From Flavobacterium quisquiliarum (lineage in GTDB: Bacteria; Bacteroidota; Bacteroidia; Flavobacteriales; Flavobacteriaceae): 64,000 bases of DNA. The stretch covers positions 128,438 to 192,437 of the forward strand of contig NZ_WWEM01000036.1 in the NCBI RefSeq assembly GCF_019308285.1, given 5' to 3'. The translations under genes were made by a program, and so were the position numbers. This document shows, one piece after another, positions 8,435-17,003 of this stretch (position 1 is the stretch's first letter; each line of letters begins with the position of its first letter). Below the pieces are notes generated by a model, which saw only the letters and a program-made list of their open reading frames with translations, was not told the DNA's origin and ran no database searches.

Positions 8435-9595
8435 TTAAAGTAGTGTTGTTCCGTTTGAGATTTTTACATCATAGAATTTTAATTCAATTCCAAATGTATC
8501 TAAATAAAGTTTCGAAAACTTACTTTTAACCTCATTTTCATATCCTTTTTTAACTAAATTGATAGTGCAGCCGCCAAAACCGCCTCCCATAAGTCGAGAA
8601 CCAATAATAGCATCGTCTTCTTTTGCAGTATCTACAAGGAAATCTAATTCTTCGCAGCTTACTTCATATTCTTGCGATAATCCATAATGAGTTTCAAAAA
8701 GCAATTCTCCTAAAAGCTCAATATTTCCTTGATCCAAAGCTTCGCAGGCTTTAATAACTCGGTTAATTTCTTTAACAACAAAATGAACTCTGCTGAAAAC
8801 TTTTTCAGTCATTTTATCTTTAAGACTTAGAACCTGCTCTTCTGAAGCATCTCTAAAACTTTTTACTTCTGGAAAATGACTTTTTATGATTGCTAATCCT
8901 TCTTCGCATTCAATTCTTCTGGTATTGTATTCTGATGTGAACAGCGAATGTTTTACATTAGAATCCAATAAAATCAAAGAATAGTCTTTAAAGTCGGCAT
9001 TGTGATATTCAAAATCTAAAGTGTTGCAGTCTAATTTGATTACTTTGTTTTCTAAACCATGAACGCTTGAAAACTGATCCATAATTCCGCAGTTGATCCC
9101 AACCCAGTGTTCTGCTTTTTGTCCTAATAAAGAAATATCTACTTTCTCAATCTTTAAATCAAAAAGAGATTTGATTCCGAAAATCATTCCGCATTCCAAA
9201 GCCGCAGAAGAGGACAATCCAGAACCAACCGGAATATTACTGCTGAAAACACAGTTGAAACCTTCAAAAGAAAATCCGTTATCCTGCAGTTGTTTGATTA
9301 CGCCTCGAATATAATTTGTCCAAACTACATCACTCAATTTAACTTCCTGAGTTAAGTCGATTTCAAATTCTTCGTTTAAATCGATAGCGATAATTTTAGA
9401 AGTGTTGGTGTTGTTTTTTTCAAAAGCAAAACAAATTACTTTGTCAATTGCTGCTGGTAAAACATAACCGTCATTGTAGTCAACATGTTCTCCGATAATA
9501 TTGATTCTTCCTGGAGAAAGTACCGTTTTCTGTGGAGAAGATCCGAAAGATTTCTCAAAAAAAGCAACGGTGTTTTGTATTAAAATATCATTCAT
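8435..9595 (-). CDS. galK: Galactokinase
   Basis: 386 residues. The GHMP kinase signatures are complete: G-R-I-N-I-I-G-E-H-V-D-Y-N-D-G near residue 28 (galactokinase signature), the ATP loop P-V-G-S-G-L-S-S-S-A-A-L-E, and the C-terminal G-G-G-F-G-G-C. It phosphorylates galactose at C1. It lies 30 nt after galM and 17 nt before galT, so the three are very likely one transcript. Confidence 0.97.
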   Translation of the reverse strand: MNDILIQNTVAFFEKSFGSSPQKTVLSPGRINIIGEHVDYNDGYVLPAAIDKVICFAFEKNNTNTSKIIAIDLNEEFEIDLTQEVKLSDVVWTNYIRGVIKQLQDNGFSFEGFNCVFSSNIPVGSGLSSSAALECGMIFGIKSLFDLKIEKVDISLLGQKAEHWVGINCGIMDQFSSVHGLENKVIKLDCNTLDFEYHNADFKDYSLILLDSNVKHSLFTSEYNTRRIECEEGLAIIKSHFPEVKSFRDASEEQVLSLKDKMTEKVFSRVHFVVKEINRVIKACEALDQGNIELLGELLFETHYGLSQEYEVSCEELDFLVDTAKEDDAIIGSRLMGGGFGGCTINLVKKGYENEVKSKFSKLYLDTFGIELKFYDVKISNGTTLL

Positions 9596-9625
9596 TCTAG
9601 TTGTTGTAATTGTATTGGGTAATAG

Positions 9626-10678
9626 TTAGTTTAAGGTTTCAAATTGGTACACTGTTTTTTGAACATATTGTTCACCTTTTTTCAAAACAGCATTTGGGAA
9701 ATGTGCCTGATTTGGCGCATCTGGGAAATTTTGTGTTTCAAAACAAATACCGCTTTGTGCATTGTAATCGACGTTTTCTTTTCCTTTTAGTTTTCCAAAA
9801 CAATTCCCGCCTACATATATATGCACACTTGGCTGATCGGTATAAACATTCATTCGCAGTTTATTTTTTAAACTGATTAATTGAGCAACGATTTCAGTTT
9901 TAGAATTGACTACGAAAGAATTGTCAATAGGAAACGGACAGTTTTTAGGCGCTCTAAAATCAAAATTGTGATCAGTTAAATCAGTAAAATCTCCTGTTGG
10001 AATATTATCTGAATTCGTTTCCAGCATTTTAGCCGATTTGATAAACATCTGCTGTTCTAAAACATTTCCATCATGTCCGTCAAGATTAAAATAACTGTGA
10101 TGCGTTAAATTAATAACGGTGTCTTCTGTTGACGTTGCTTTATATTCTAATTTTAATTCGTTTTCTTCTGTTAAAGTATAGGTTAAGTAAACCGTCATTT
10201 CGCCAGGAAAATTTTCATCTAAATGTTGGCTCAAAAGACCAAAAGTAATGGACGGATTTTCGCCAGTTTTTGCATCGGTTACACTCCAAGCTTTTCTTCC
10301 AAATCCCATTGTTCCGCCGTGAAGTGTATTTCCATTATTGTTTCCGTCAAGCTGAAATTTTTTATCGTTCAAACTAAAAGTGGCTTTATGAATACGACCG
10401 GCGTAACGTCCAACCGTTGTTCCAAAATAAGGAGCACTTGGTAAATTATACGATTCTAAATACGATTCCAGATTATCAAACCCTAATACAACATCGGTTA
10501 ATTTTCCATTTACAGGAATCTGGATTGAAGTAACTGTTGCACCATAATTGATGATTTGAACATTCATTCCGTTTTTATTCACTAATTCAAATGAATAAAT
10601 TTCTTCCTTATCAGGCATTAAACCAAACAATTTGCAATTATGAGTGTCCTTTAAATGAGATATGTGTTTTATTTCCAT
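9626..10678 (-). CDS. galM: Aldose 1-epimerase (galactose mutarotase), cytoplasmic
   Basis: 350 residues from MEIKHISH; the longer frame reaching 10717 is less likely because it would cover the predicted -7 box at 10703-10710. Aldose epimerase motifs are present: G-R-Y-A-G-R-I, the catalytic histidine regions N-T-L-H-G-G and T-H-H-S-Y-F-N-L-D-G, and a C-terminal glutamate in G-I-C-F-E-T-Q-N-F-P-D-A-P-N. No signal peptide, unlike the second mutarotase at 21158. First gene of the gal operon, divergent from the GntR regulator. Confidence 0.93.
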   Translation of the reverse strand: MEIKHISHLKDTHNCKLFGLMPDKEEIYSFELVNKNGMNVQIINYGATVTSIQIPVNGKLTDVVLGFDNLESYLESYNLPSAPYFGTTVGRYAGRIHKATFSLNDKKFQLDGNNNGNTLHGGTMGFGRKAWSVTDAKTGENPSITFGLLSQHLDENFPGEMTVYLTYTLTEENELKLEYKATSTEDTVINLTHHSYFNLDGHDGNVLEQQMFIKSAKMLETNSDNIPTGDFTDLTDHNFDFRAPKNCPFPIDNSFVVNSKTEIVAQLISLKNKLRMNVYTDQPSVHIYVGGNCFGKLKGKENVDYNAQSGICFETQNFPDAPNQAHFPNAVLKKGEQYVQKTVYQFETLN

Positions 10679-10702
10679 ATAATTTTTACCAATAATGAAA
10701 TC

Positions 10703-10748
10703 CAAAAATAGAAACATTCTTTATATTTGCATACCAGTACCTACCAGT
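10703..10748. promoter_or_regulatory. Divergent galM/GntR promoters with TACCAGT direct repeat
   Basis: Two -7 boxes point away from each other: TATTTTTG on the minus strand (10710-10703, for galM) and TATATTTG on the plus strand (10722-10729, for the regulator). TACCAGT occurs twice, at 10732-10738 and 10742-10748, a direct repeat with a 10-bp period. It covers the expected regulator start site and the -33 zone of galM. It is a good candidate operator for the GntR protein; binding is inferred. Confidence 0.6.
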
Positions 10749-10779
10749 TTTTAATCTTAATAGTCAAAATGACTTTATT

Positions 10780-11778
10780 ATGAGCATTATTTCAATCCAG
10801 AATAATATTGGTCTGCCAAAATATAAGCAGATAATTCTTTCAATAGAAAAAGCGATAGAAGAAGGAAATTTGATCAAAGGAGACCGACTTCCTTCGGTAA
10901 ATAAAGTTTGTTTGGAGTTTTCTTTATCTCGTGATACGGTGCTTTTGGCATATGACGAATTGAAGAAAAGAGGAATTATTTATGCCATTCCTGGCAAGGG
11001 ATATTATGTTAAAAGCATTGAAATCACTATAACTCAGAAGGTTTTTCTGCTTTTTGATGAATTAAATATTTTCAAAGAAGACATCTACAATTCGTTCTTA
11101 AAAAATATTGGAAAGAATGTTCAGGTTGATATTTTCTTTCATCATTTTAATGCGCAAGTTTTTAAAAAACTGATTAATGACAGTAATGGAAATTACACCA
11201 AATATATTTTGATGCCGACGAACTTAAACGATATAGCTGATTCGATAAAAACCCTACCAGTGAATGATGTGATAATTTTGGATCAGACTAATTCGGACTT
11301 AAAAATGTTTCCAGCAATTTATCAAAATCATCAAAAAGACATTTATGAAGGTTTGATGAAAGGCAAATCGAGATTATCTAAATACAAGAAACTGATTTTA
11401 ATTTTCCAGGGATTTAGAGAACCGACCGGAATGAAAATTGGTTTTGAATCTTTCTGTCAGGATTATGGTTTCGACTACGAAGTTATTTCCGATTTCAACA
11501 ATCAAACTATTGCTTTGGGAGATTTGTATATTATCCCTCATGATCGAGATTTGCTTTTGGTAATTGAAAATGCGATGGCAAGAAAATTAAAATTAGGAGA
11601 AGATTTTGGAATTATCTCTTATAATGAAACGCCATTAAAGAAAATTGCTGCAAACGGAATTACCACAATTTCAACCCATTTTGAAATGATGGGAAAAATT
11701 CTAGCTGATATGGTCTTGAAAGGAACAAAAGAGCAGATCGAAAATAAATCTGCCCTTATATTGAGGAATTCTTTATAA
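10780..11778 (+). CDS. GntR family regulator with sugar-binding-like C-terminal domain
   Basis: 332 residues. The N-terminal winged helix (about 10-78: G-D-R-L-P-S-V-N-K-V-C-L-E-F-S-L-S-R-D-T-V) is of GntR type. The C-terminal 240 residues resemble a periplasmic-binding/LacI-type sensor rather than an FCD or UTRA domain, an arrangement common in Bacteroidota sugar regulators. It is divergent from galM with a direct repeat between them, so it probably represses the gal operon and itself until galactose is present. The effector is not deducible from sequence. Confidence 0.85.
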   Translation: MSIISIQNNIGLPKYKQIILSIEKAIEEGNLIKGDRLPSVNKVCLEFSLSRDTVLLAYDELKKRGIIYAIPGKGYYVKSIEITITQKVFLLFDELNIFKEDIYNSFLKNIGKNVQVDIFFHHFNAQVFKKLINDSNGNYTKYILMPTNLNDIADSIKTLPVNDVIILDQTNSDLKMFPAIYQNHQKDIYEGLMKGKSRLSKYKKLILIFQGFREPTGMKIGFESFCQDYGFDYEVISDFNNQTIALGDLYIIPHDRDLLLVIENAMARKLKLGEDFGIISYNETPLKKIAANGITTISTHFEMMGKILADMVLKGTKEQIENKSALILRNSL

Positions 11779-11786
11779 TTTTTCCC

Positions 11787-11843
11787 CGCAGATTTAACAG
11801 ATTTTCTTTTGATAATTGATCAGCTAAATCTCCTAAATCTGCG
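11787..11843. terminator. Hairpin between convergent GntR and AraR genes
   Basis: CGCAGATTTA (11787-11796) pairs with TAAATCTGCG (11834-11843). It lies between two convergent genes, so it could end both transcripts. No long T-run follows, so strength is uncertain. Confidence 0.5.
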
Positions 11844-11861
11844 AGCGAATAAATAAAGTTC

Positions 11862-12551
11862 TTATAAATTGAGTGCAAAGTTATTTTGCAGTTTTTCTTC
11901 GTATTTCTCTTTATTAAAGGTATACAAGTAAGAACCTTTTCGAGAAGACTGCATATCTTTTTCTTCTAGTTTATTTAAAATGTCAAGAGAATTAATTTTG
12001 CTGATGAAATTTCGTTTGTCCAATTCTTTGCTCAAAATAGCTTCATACAATTCTAAAAGCTGACGCATCGTGAATTTCTCTGGAAGCAATTCAAAACCAA
12101 TTGGTTTTACAGATGTTTTGTAACGAAGTCTCTTGATTGCATTTTGAACCATTTCATTATGGTCAAAAATCAAGTTTGGCGCATCGTTAATCGGAAACCA
12201 TTCTGCGTGATAATTTTGAATCAATTCGGCATTATGGTTTTCAATATTAATTAAAGCAAAATAAGAAACCGAAATGGTTCTTTCGACAGGATCACGATCG
12301 ATCTCACTGTAAGCATATAACTGCTCCATATAAATATCATTCAGACCTGTATAAGTATTTAAGATTCTGGTTGCGGCACTATCTAAAACTTCGTCGCGTT
12401 TTAAGAAACCTCCAATCAAGGACCATTTACCTTTTTCGGGCTCAAAATCTCTTTGGATTAAAAGGATTTTCAAACCTTCATTATCAAATCCAAAAATGAT
12501 GCAGTCTACTGCCAGTAAAACTTTATCGGCAGAACTATAGCTGTTTAACAT
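11862..12551 (-). CDS. araR: Nudix-related transcriptional regulator of arabinose genes (AraR-like)
   Basis: 229 residues: a Nudix-fold domain (about 8-140) then a winged helix (about 145-220; F-T-M-R-Q-L-L-E-L-Y-E-A-I). The Nudix box is degenerate (G-G-F-L-K-R-D-E-V-L-D-S-A-A-T-R-I-L lacks the R-E-x2-E-E catalytic core), so hydrolysis is unlikely and ligand sensing is expected. This matches the Bacteroides AraR type of arabinose-responsive repressor, and the gene sits at the head of the arabinose cluster. Sites with the same 7-7-7 layout lie upstream of this gene, abfA and araB. Confidence 0.85.
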   Translation of the reverse strand: MLNSYSSADKVLLAVDCIIFGFDNEGLKILLIQRDFEPEKGKWSLIGGFLKRDEVLDSAATRILNTYTGLNDIYMEQLYAYSEIDRDPVERTISVSYFALINIENHNAELIQNYHAEWFPINDAPNLIFDHNEMVQNAIKRLRYKTSVKPIGFELLPEKFTMRQLLELYEAILSKELDKRNFISKINSLDILNKLEEKDMQSSRKGSYLYTFNKEKYEEKLQNNFALNL

Positions 12552-12606
12552 ATATAATTAATTTGGATTGTAAATATATAAACTTCTTAAAACGTTTCAT
12601 AATTTA

Positions 12607-12627
12607 TTAATGTTGTTTTTACACTTA
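12607..12627. promoter_or_regulatory. AraR-like operator upstream of araR
   Basis: TTAATGT-N7-ACACTTA, 56 bp upstream of the araR start. The right arm is identical to that of the araB site and the left arm matches 5 of 7 bases of TAAGTGT. It implies autoregulation. Confidence 0.6.
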
Positions 12628-12991
12628 TGTTAAAAATGTTTCAAAAAGAAGTTTTATTGTTGATTTCAGCTAATGAAAAAGGAAAGATTTTTTCCGAATT
12701 CTTTTTCATTTTGTACCAAAATTACGAGTCAAAGTTAGAAACATTTTTAAAAGAGAATTGATTTGAGGATTATTATTTCATATTCAGAATTCAAATAAGT
12801 TTTAGCGATTGTTAAAAAACGTAGAGAAATCAAGGTTTTTGTAAGTTTTTTTAGTTTCTTAACTTTTGTAAATCTTATAACAGCCCTTTATTTCTGCCGA
12901 TTTTTTGAAGTTGAATTGAAAAATCTGTTTTTTGCAACCAGTTGTTTTGTGAATTTAATTTTTTTACCTGACTTTTTTTTATTTAAATTTA

Positions 12992-13012
12992 CAAATGTCA
13001 AACAGACACTTA
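12992..13012. promoter_or_regulatory. AraR-like operator upstream of abfA
   Basis: CAAATGT-N7-ACACTTA with the same spacing as the araB and araR sites, 76 bp before the abfA start. The left arm matches TAAGTGT at 5 of 7 positions. Confidence 0.6.
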
Positions 13013-13088
13013 TTAATCTAAAAAAACCAAAATCCTTTAAAAATATGAAACCACCATATTTTTCTAGGTTCCAAAAAACCAAAAAACT

Positions 13089-14633
13089 ATGAAAAAACCA
13101 TTTCTCCTGCTGTTTGCTGTCTTGTATCTGCAAACAGTAAGTGCGCAAAAAGAATCTGTAACCATTACAATAAAAAATGATGCTTCGGCAGCAACGATTA
13201 ATAAAAATATTTACGGTCATTTTGCAGAACACTTAGGACACTGTATTTACGGTGGATTTTTTGTTGGAGACACTTCAAAAATTCCAAATACAAATGGAGT
13301 TCGAAACGATATTATTCAAGCATTAAAAGATTTAAAGATTCCGAATTTAAGATGGCCGGGTGGTTGTTTTGCCGATACTTATCATTGGAAAGATGGAATT
13401 GGGCCAAAAGAACAGCGTCCGACAATTGTAAACCAATGGTGGGGAGGCGTTACAGAAGATAATAGTTTCGGGACGCATGATTTTTTGAATATGTGTGAAC
13501 TATTAGGAGCAGAGCCGTATCTGTCAGGAAACGTCGGAAGCGGAACAGTTCAAGAATTAGCAGATTGGGTTCAGTACACCAATTTTGGAGGAAAAAGTCC
13601 GATGAGTGATTTGCGTAGAAAAAATGGAAGAACAGAGCCTTGGAAAGTAAAATATTGGGGAATTGGAAATGAAGCATGGGGTTGTGGAGGAAACATGACT
13701 GCGGATTATTATGCTAATGAATACCGAAAGTTTGCGACTTTCATGTCAGATTGGAGTAATACAGGTGGCATTACAAGAATTGCTTCTGGATCCAATAGTT
13801 CAGATTATAACTGGACAGAAGTTTTAATGAAAAATATTCCACGAAATATGCTGGGCGGATTAGGCGTTCATCATTATGCTGTAATCAATTGGGACAAAAA
13901 AGGTTCTGATGTTGATTTCAGCGAAAAGCAATATTTCGAGACCATGCAGTCTGCTTTAAAAATGGAAGAGTTGGTAACCAAACACGCGGCCATCATGGAT
14001 AAGTATGATCCAGAGAAAAAAGTGGCGATGATTGTAGACGAATGGGGAGGCTGGTACGAAGTTCAAAAAGGAACAAATCCAGGTTTTTTATATCAACAGA
14101 ATACGATGCGTGATGCAGTTTTGGCTGGAGCAACATTGAATATTTTCAATAATCACGCAGATCGAGTTCGTATGGCCAATTTAGCACAGTGTGTGAATGT
14201 GCTGCAGGCTGTAATCTTAACCGATAAGGCCAAAATGATTACAACGCCAACCTATCATGTAATGAAAATGTACAGCGTTCATCAAGATGCTAAATTACTG
14301 CCAGTCGATTTTAAATCGCCGTTATATACTGTTGACGGAAAAAGTATTCCAGCGGTTTCGGCTTCTGTATCAAAAGATCAAAAAGGATTAGTTCATATTT
14401 CATTGGTCAATGTTGATGCCGTAAATAAGAACAAAATTGAAATTGATGTAAAAGATTTGGGTGTAAAAAGCTTTACGGGAAGTATTATTACGTCTTCAAA
14501 ACTACAGGATTATAACTCATTCGAGAATCCGAATAAAATTGTTCCAGTTGCTTTTAAAGGTTTTGAAAACAAAAAAGGAAAACTAGAAATAACGTTGCCT
14601 CCTTACTCTGTATTGGTTTTAGAAGGAAAATAA
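13089..14633 (+). CDS. abfA: Alpha-L-arabinofuranosidase, GH51
   Basis: 514 residues with an N-terminal signal peptide ending S-A-Q. A GH51 (beta/alpha)8 domain holds the acid/base glutamate in W-G-I-G-N-E-A-W-G and the nucleophile in V-D-E-W-G-G-W, and a C-terminal beta-sandwich follows. The conserved entry G-H-F-A-E-H-L-G-H-C-I-Y-G-G is also present. It removes terminal alpha-L-arabinofuranose from arabinan or arabinoxylan fragments, probably in the periplasm. Its stop overlaps the next start by one base (TAATG), so translation is coupled to the GH127 gene. Confidence 0.95.
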   Translation: MKKPFLLLFAVLYLQTVSAQKESVTITIKNDASAATINKNIYGHFAEHLGHCIYGGFFVGDTSKIPNTNGVRNDIIQALKDLKIPNLRWPGGCFADTYHWKDGIGPKEQRPTIVNQWWGGVTEDNSFGTHDFLNMCELLGAEPYLSGNVGSGTVQELADWVQYTNFGGKSPMSDLRRKNGRTEPWKVKYWGIGNEAWGCGGNMTADYYANEYRKFATFMSDWSNTGGITRIASGSNSSDYNWTEVLMKNIPRNMLGGLGVHHYAVINWDKKGSDVDFSEKQYFETMQSALKMEELVTKHAAIMDKYDPEKKVAMIVDEWGGWYEVQKGTNPGFLYQQNTMRDAVLAGATLNIFNNHADRVRMANLAQCVNVLQAVILTDKAKMITTPTYHVMKMYSVHQDAKLLPVDFKSPLYTVDGKSIPAVSASVSKDQKGLVHISLVNVDAVNKNKIEIDVKDLGVKSFTGSIITSSKLQDYNSFENPNKIVPVAFKGFENKKGKLEITLPPYSVLVLEGK

Positions 14634-16627
14634 TGAGCATCATGAAAAAATACCATTATTATTTATTAAGTATTTGTCTGTTGCTCCTGATATTGGTTTC
14701 CTGTAAAGAAACTAAAAATCAGGTAACTCAGACTAGCGACAAAACTTCTGCACTAAAAGCAGGATATCAAATTGAGCCGGTAAACATTCAAAATGTAAAA
14801 TTGACTGATTCATTTTGGCTTCCGATCATCAAAAGAGTACAGGAAATTACGATCGAATATGCTATTAAAAAGTGTGATGAAGAAGGTCGTTTTGAGAACT
14901 TTTTAATTGCAGGAAAACAAAAAACAGGAAAAGTGCGAGGCGATATGCCTTTTGATGATACTGATGTTTATAAGATTATCGAAGGAGCATCGAATACTTT
15001 AATCAGTGCGCCAAATCCGAAACTGGAAAGAGTTCTGGATTCAATGATTGCCATTGTAAAAATTGGTCAGGAACCAGACGGATATATCACAACTTGGAGA
15101 ACTATAAATCCAGCAAAACCGCCTGCAAGTTGGGTTCCTGTAATTGAAGGAAAACGTTGGGAATCATTGCAAATTAGCCATGAATTGTACAATCCCGGAC
15201 ATTTAATTGAAGCGGCAATTGTGCATTATGAAGCAACAGGAAAAACTAATTTTCTTGAAATCGCCATTAAAGCCGCTGATATGCTCGTTCGCACTTTTGG
15301 AGATAATCCGGGACAGGTCAAAGGCGTTCCAGGACATCAGATTGTGGAAACAGGATTATTGAAATTGTACCAGATTACAGGAAAAGAAGATTATCTGAAA
15401 CTGGCAAAATACTATTTAGACAATCGCGGAAATCCAAATAATCATAAACTGTACGGAGAATATGCACAGGATCACATGCCAGTAGTAGAGCAAAAAGAAG
15501 TTGTCGGACATGCCGTAAGAGCGGTTTATATGTATGCAGGAATGACAGATATTGCGGCATTGACAAAAGATAAGGCTTATGAAAATGCTGTAAATACTTT
15601 ATGGGACAACATGGTAAACAAGAAAATGTATATCACTGGCGGCATTGGATCGAGACACGATGGCGAAGCTTTTGGAGAAAATTATGAACTGCCAAACTTA
15701 ACCGCTTATAACGAAACGTGTGCAGCAATTGGCGATGTATATTGGAATCATAGACTGCATAATTTGTACGGAGCGTCCAAGTATTTTGATGTTATCGAAA
15801 GAACGATGTACAACGGATTAATTTCGGGAATTTCGCTTGACGGAAAACAATTTTTCTATCCAAATGCTTTAGAAGCAGACGGTGTTTACAAATCAAATCG
15901 CGGTTCTTGTACAAGACAAGGCTGGTTTGACTGTTCTTGTTGTCCAACCAATCTTATTCGTTTTATTCCGTCCATTCCAGGATTGATTTATTCCAAAACA
16001 AATGATGTTTTGTTTGTCAACTTATATGCTTCAAACAATGCTTCTTTCCAATTAGGAAAAACAGATTTACAGATTTCACAGCAGACCTCTTATCCTTGGA
16101 ACGGAAAAATTGCTATTTCGGTTAATCCTAAAAAAGAAAGTCAGTTTATCATTAAACTGCGTGTTCCGGGCTGGGCAAGAAATGAAGTTTTGCCTGGAGA
16201 TTTATACAGTTATAAAAAAGCTTCGGTCCAAAAAGCGACAGTTAGTTTAAATGGAGAAACTTTAGCGATTCAGCCGGAAAATGGTTATTTCAGCATTACG
16301 AGAAAATGGAAAAGAGGAGATAAAATCAATTTAAACCTTCCGATGGAAGTTCAGGAAGTACAGACCAGTTCTAAAGTAGCAACCAATAAAAATAAGGTTT
16401 CTTTAGAATATGGCCCAATCGTTTATGCTGTTGAAGGAATTGATAACAAAAACAATTTTGATAAAATAGATGTGACGGCTTCAGATACTTTCAAAGTAAA
16501 AAAAGAAGTCAATTTATTGCAAGGCGTGAATGTGATTGAAAATTCAAAATTGAAAGCTATTCCATATTATTCTTGGTCAAACAGAGGAGTTGGAAAAATG
16601 AAAGTTTGGTTGGATTACAAAGAGTAG
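14633..16627 (+). CDS. Beta-L-arabinofuranosidase, GH127, lipoprotein
   Basis: 664 residues from the ATG that overlaps the abfA stop; an ATG nine bases downstream (14642) gives an equally good lipoprotein signal (L-I-L-V-S-C). The GH127 active site is complete by comparison with Bifidobacterium HypBA1: E361 and C363 in N-E-T-C, and C436-C437 in C-S-C-C-P-T-N, which hold zinc and the cysteine nucleophile. An (alpha/alpha)6 barrel is expected. Together with the GH51 enzyme it would release arabinose from both alpha- and beta-linked furanosides. No transporter of the SusCD type is in this window. Confidence 0.93.
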   Translation: MSIMKKYHYYLLSICLLLLILVSCKETKNQVTQTSDKTSALKAGYQIEPVNIQNVKLTDSFWLPIIKRVQEITIEYAIKKCDEEGRFENFLIAGKQKTGKVRGDMPFDDTDVYKIIEGASNTLISAPNPKLERVLDSMIAIVKIGQEPDGYITTWRTINPAKPPASWVPVIEGKRWESLQISHELYNPGHLIEAAIVHYEATGKTNFLEIAIKAADMLVRTFGDNPGQVKGVPGHQIVETGLLKLYQITGKEDYLKLAKYYLDNRGNPNNHKLYGEYAQDHMPVVEQKEVVGHAVRAVYMYAGMTDIAALTKDKAYENAVNTLWDNMVNKKMYITGGIGSRHDGEAFGENYELPNLTAYNETCAAIGDVYWNHRLHNLYGASKYFDVIERTMYNGLISGISLDGKQFFYPNALEADGVYKSNRGSCTRQGWFDCSCCPTNLIRFIPSIPGLIYSKTNDVLFVNLYASNNASFQLGKTDLQISQQTSYPWNGKIAISVNPKKESQFIIKLRVPGWARNEVLPGDLYSYKKASVQKATVSLNGETLAIQPENGYFSITRKWKRGDKINLNLPMEVQEVQTSSKVATNKNKVSLEYGPIVYAVEGIDNKNNFDKIDVTASDTFKVKKEVNLLQGVNVIENSKLKAIPYYSWSNRGVGKMKVWLDYKE

Positions 16628-17003
16628 AGAAAATAGAAAATAGAGTTTAGAAAAAAGAAATTTTGACTCTCGCTTTTAAAAATTCTTGTCGCTTGTGAGG
16701 AAATAAAAAAAACAAAAATCATTTTAATCTGTGGTAAAAATTAAAAATCAGAGCGATTTAAAAGTAAATAAAATTGAAAAAAGGCATACGATTTTAATCC
16801 ACTCCTTTTAACAATTTGAAGATTAAGTTGAAATAATTTCAGTGTTATAAATGTATTGTTAACATTTATTCTTTGATTAAGTGCTAAAATGCTGTTTTTA
16901 TGCATTTATGGTAAAAATGAATCATGTAATTTCAATTAAGTGTTTTTTGTACACTTATAAAATAATTATCTCTATATTTGTCAATATTTAAAAAAGAAAT
17001 AGA
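16628..17003. other. 376-bp control region of the araBDA operon
   Basis: Contains no gene. The last 70 bp hold the AraR-like operator and promoter. A lone half-site-like TAAGTGC is at 16878-16884. The first part is low-complexity AT-rich DNA. Confidence 0.7.
16937..16980 (+). promoter_or_regulatory. araB promoter with AraR-like operator
   Basis: TAAGTGT-N7-ACACTTA (16937-16957) is a perfect 7-7-7 inverted repeat. It contains TTTG at 16946-16949, and the -7 box TATATTTG lies at 16973-16980 after 23 nt. The expected start site is about 17 nt before the araB ATG. A repressor bound here would cover the -33 element. Confidence 0.75.

Larger units (their letters stand above)
12552..13088. other. 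537-bp divergent intergenic region araR / abfA
   Basis: No convincing gene is present. It carries two AraR-like sites (12607-12627 near araR and 12992-13012 near abfA) in otherwise AT-rich DNA. A minus-strand open frame at 12888-13232 lacks any family pattern and overlaps abfA. Confidence 0.7.

Noticed and set aside
11862..12551. Active Nudix hydrolase (for example ADP-ribose pyrophosphatase)
   Set aside because: The Nudix box lacks the catalytic REx2EE core and the protein carries a C-terminal winged helix beside arabinose genes, so a regulator is more likely.
12888..13232. 114-residue minus-strand ORF upstream of abfA
   Set aside because: It overlaps the abfA start on the opposite strand, has low-complexity Phe/Lys/Arg composition and no promoter, and lies over an AraR-like site.
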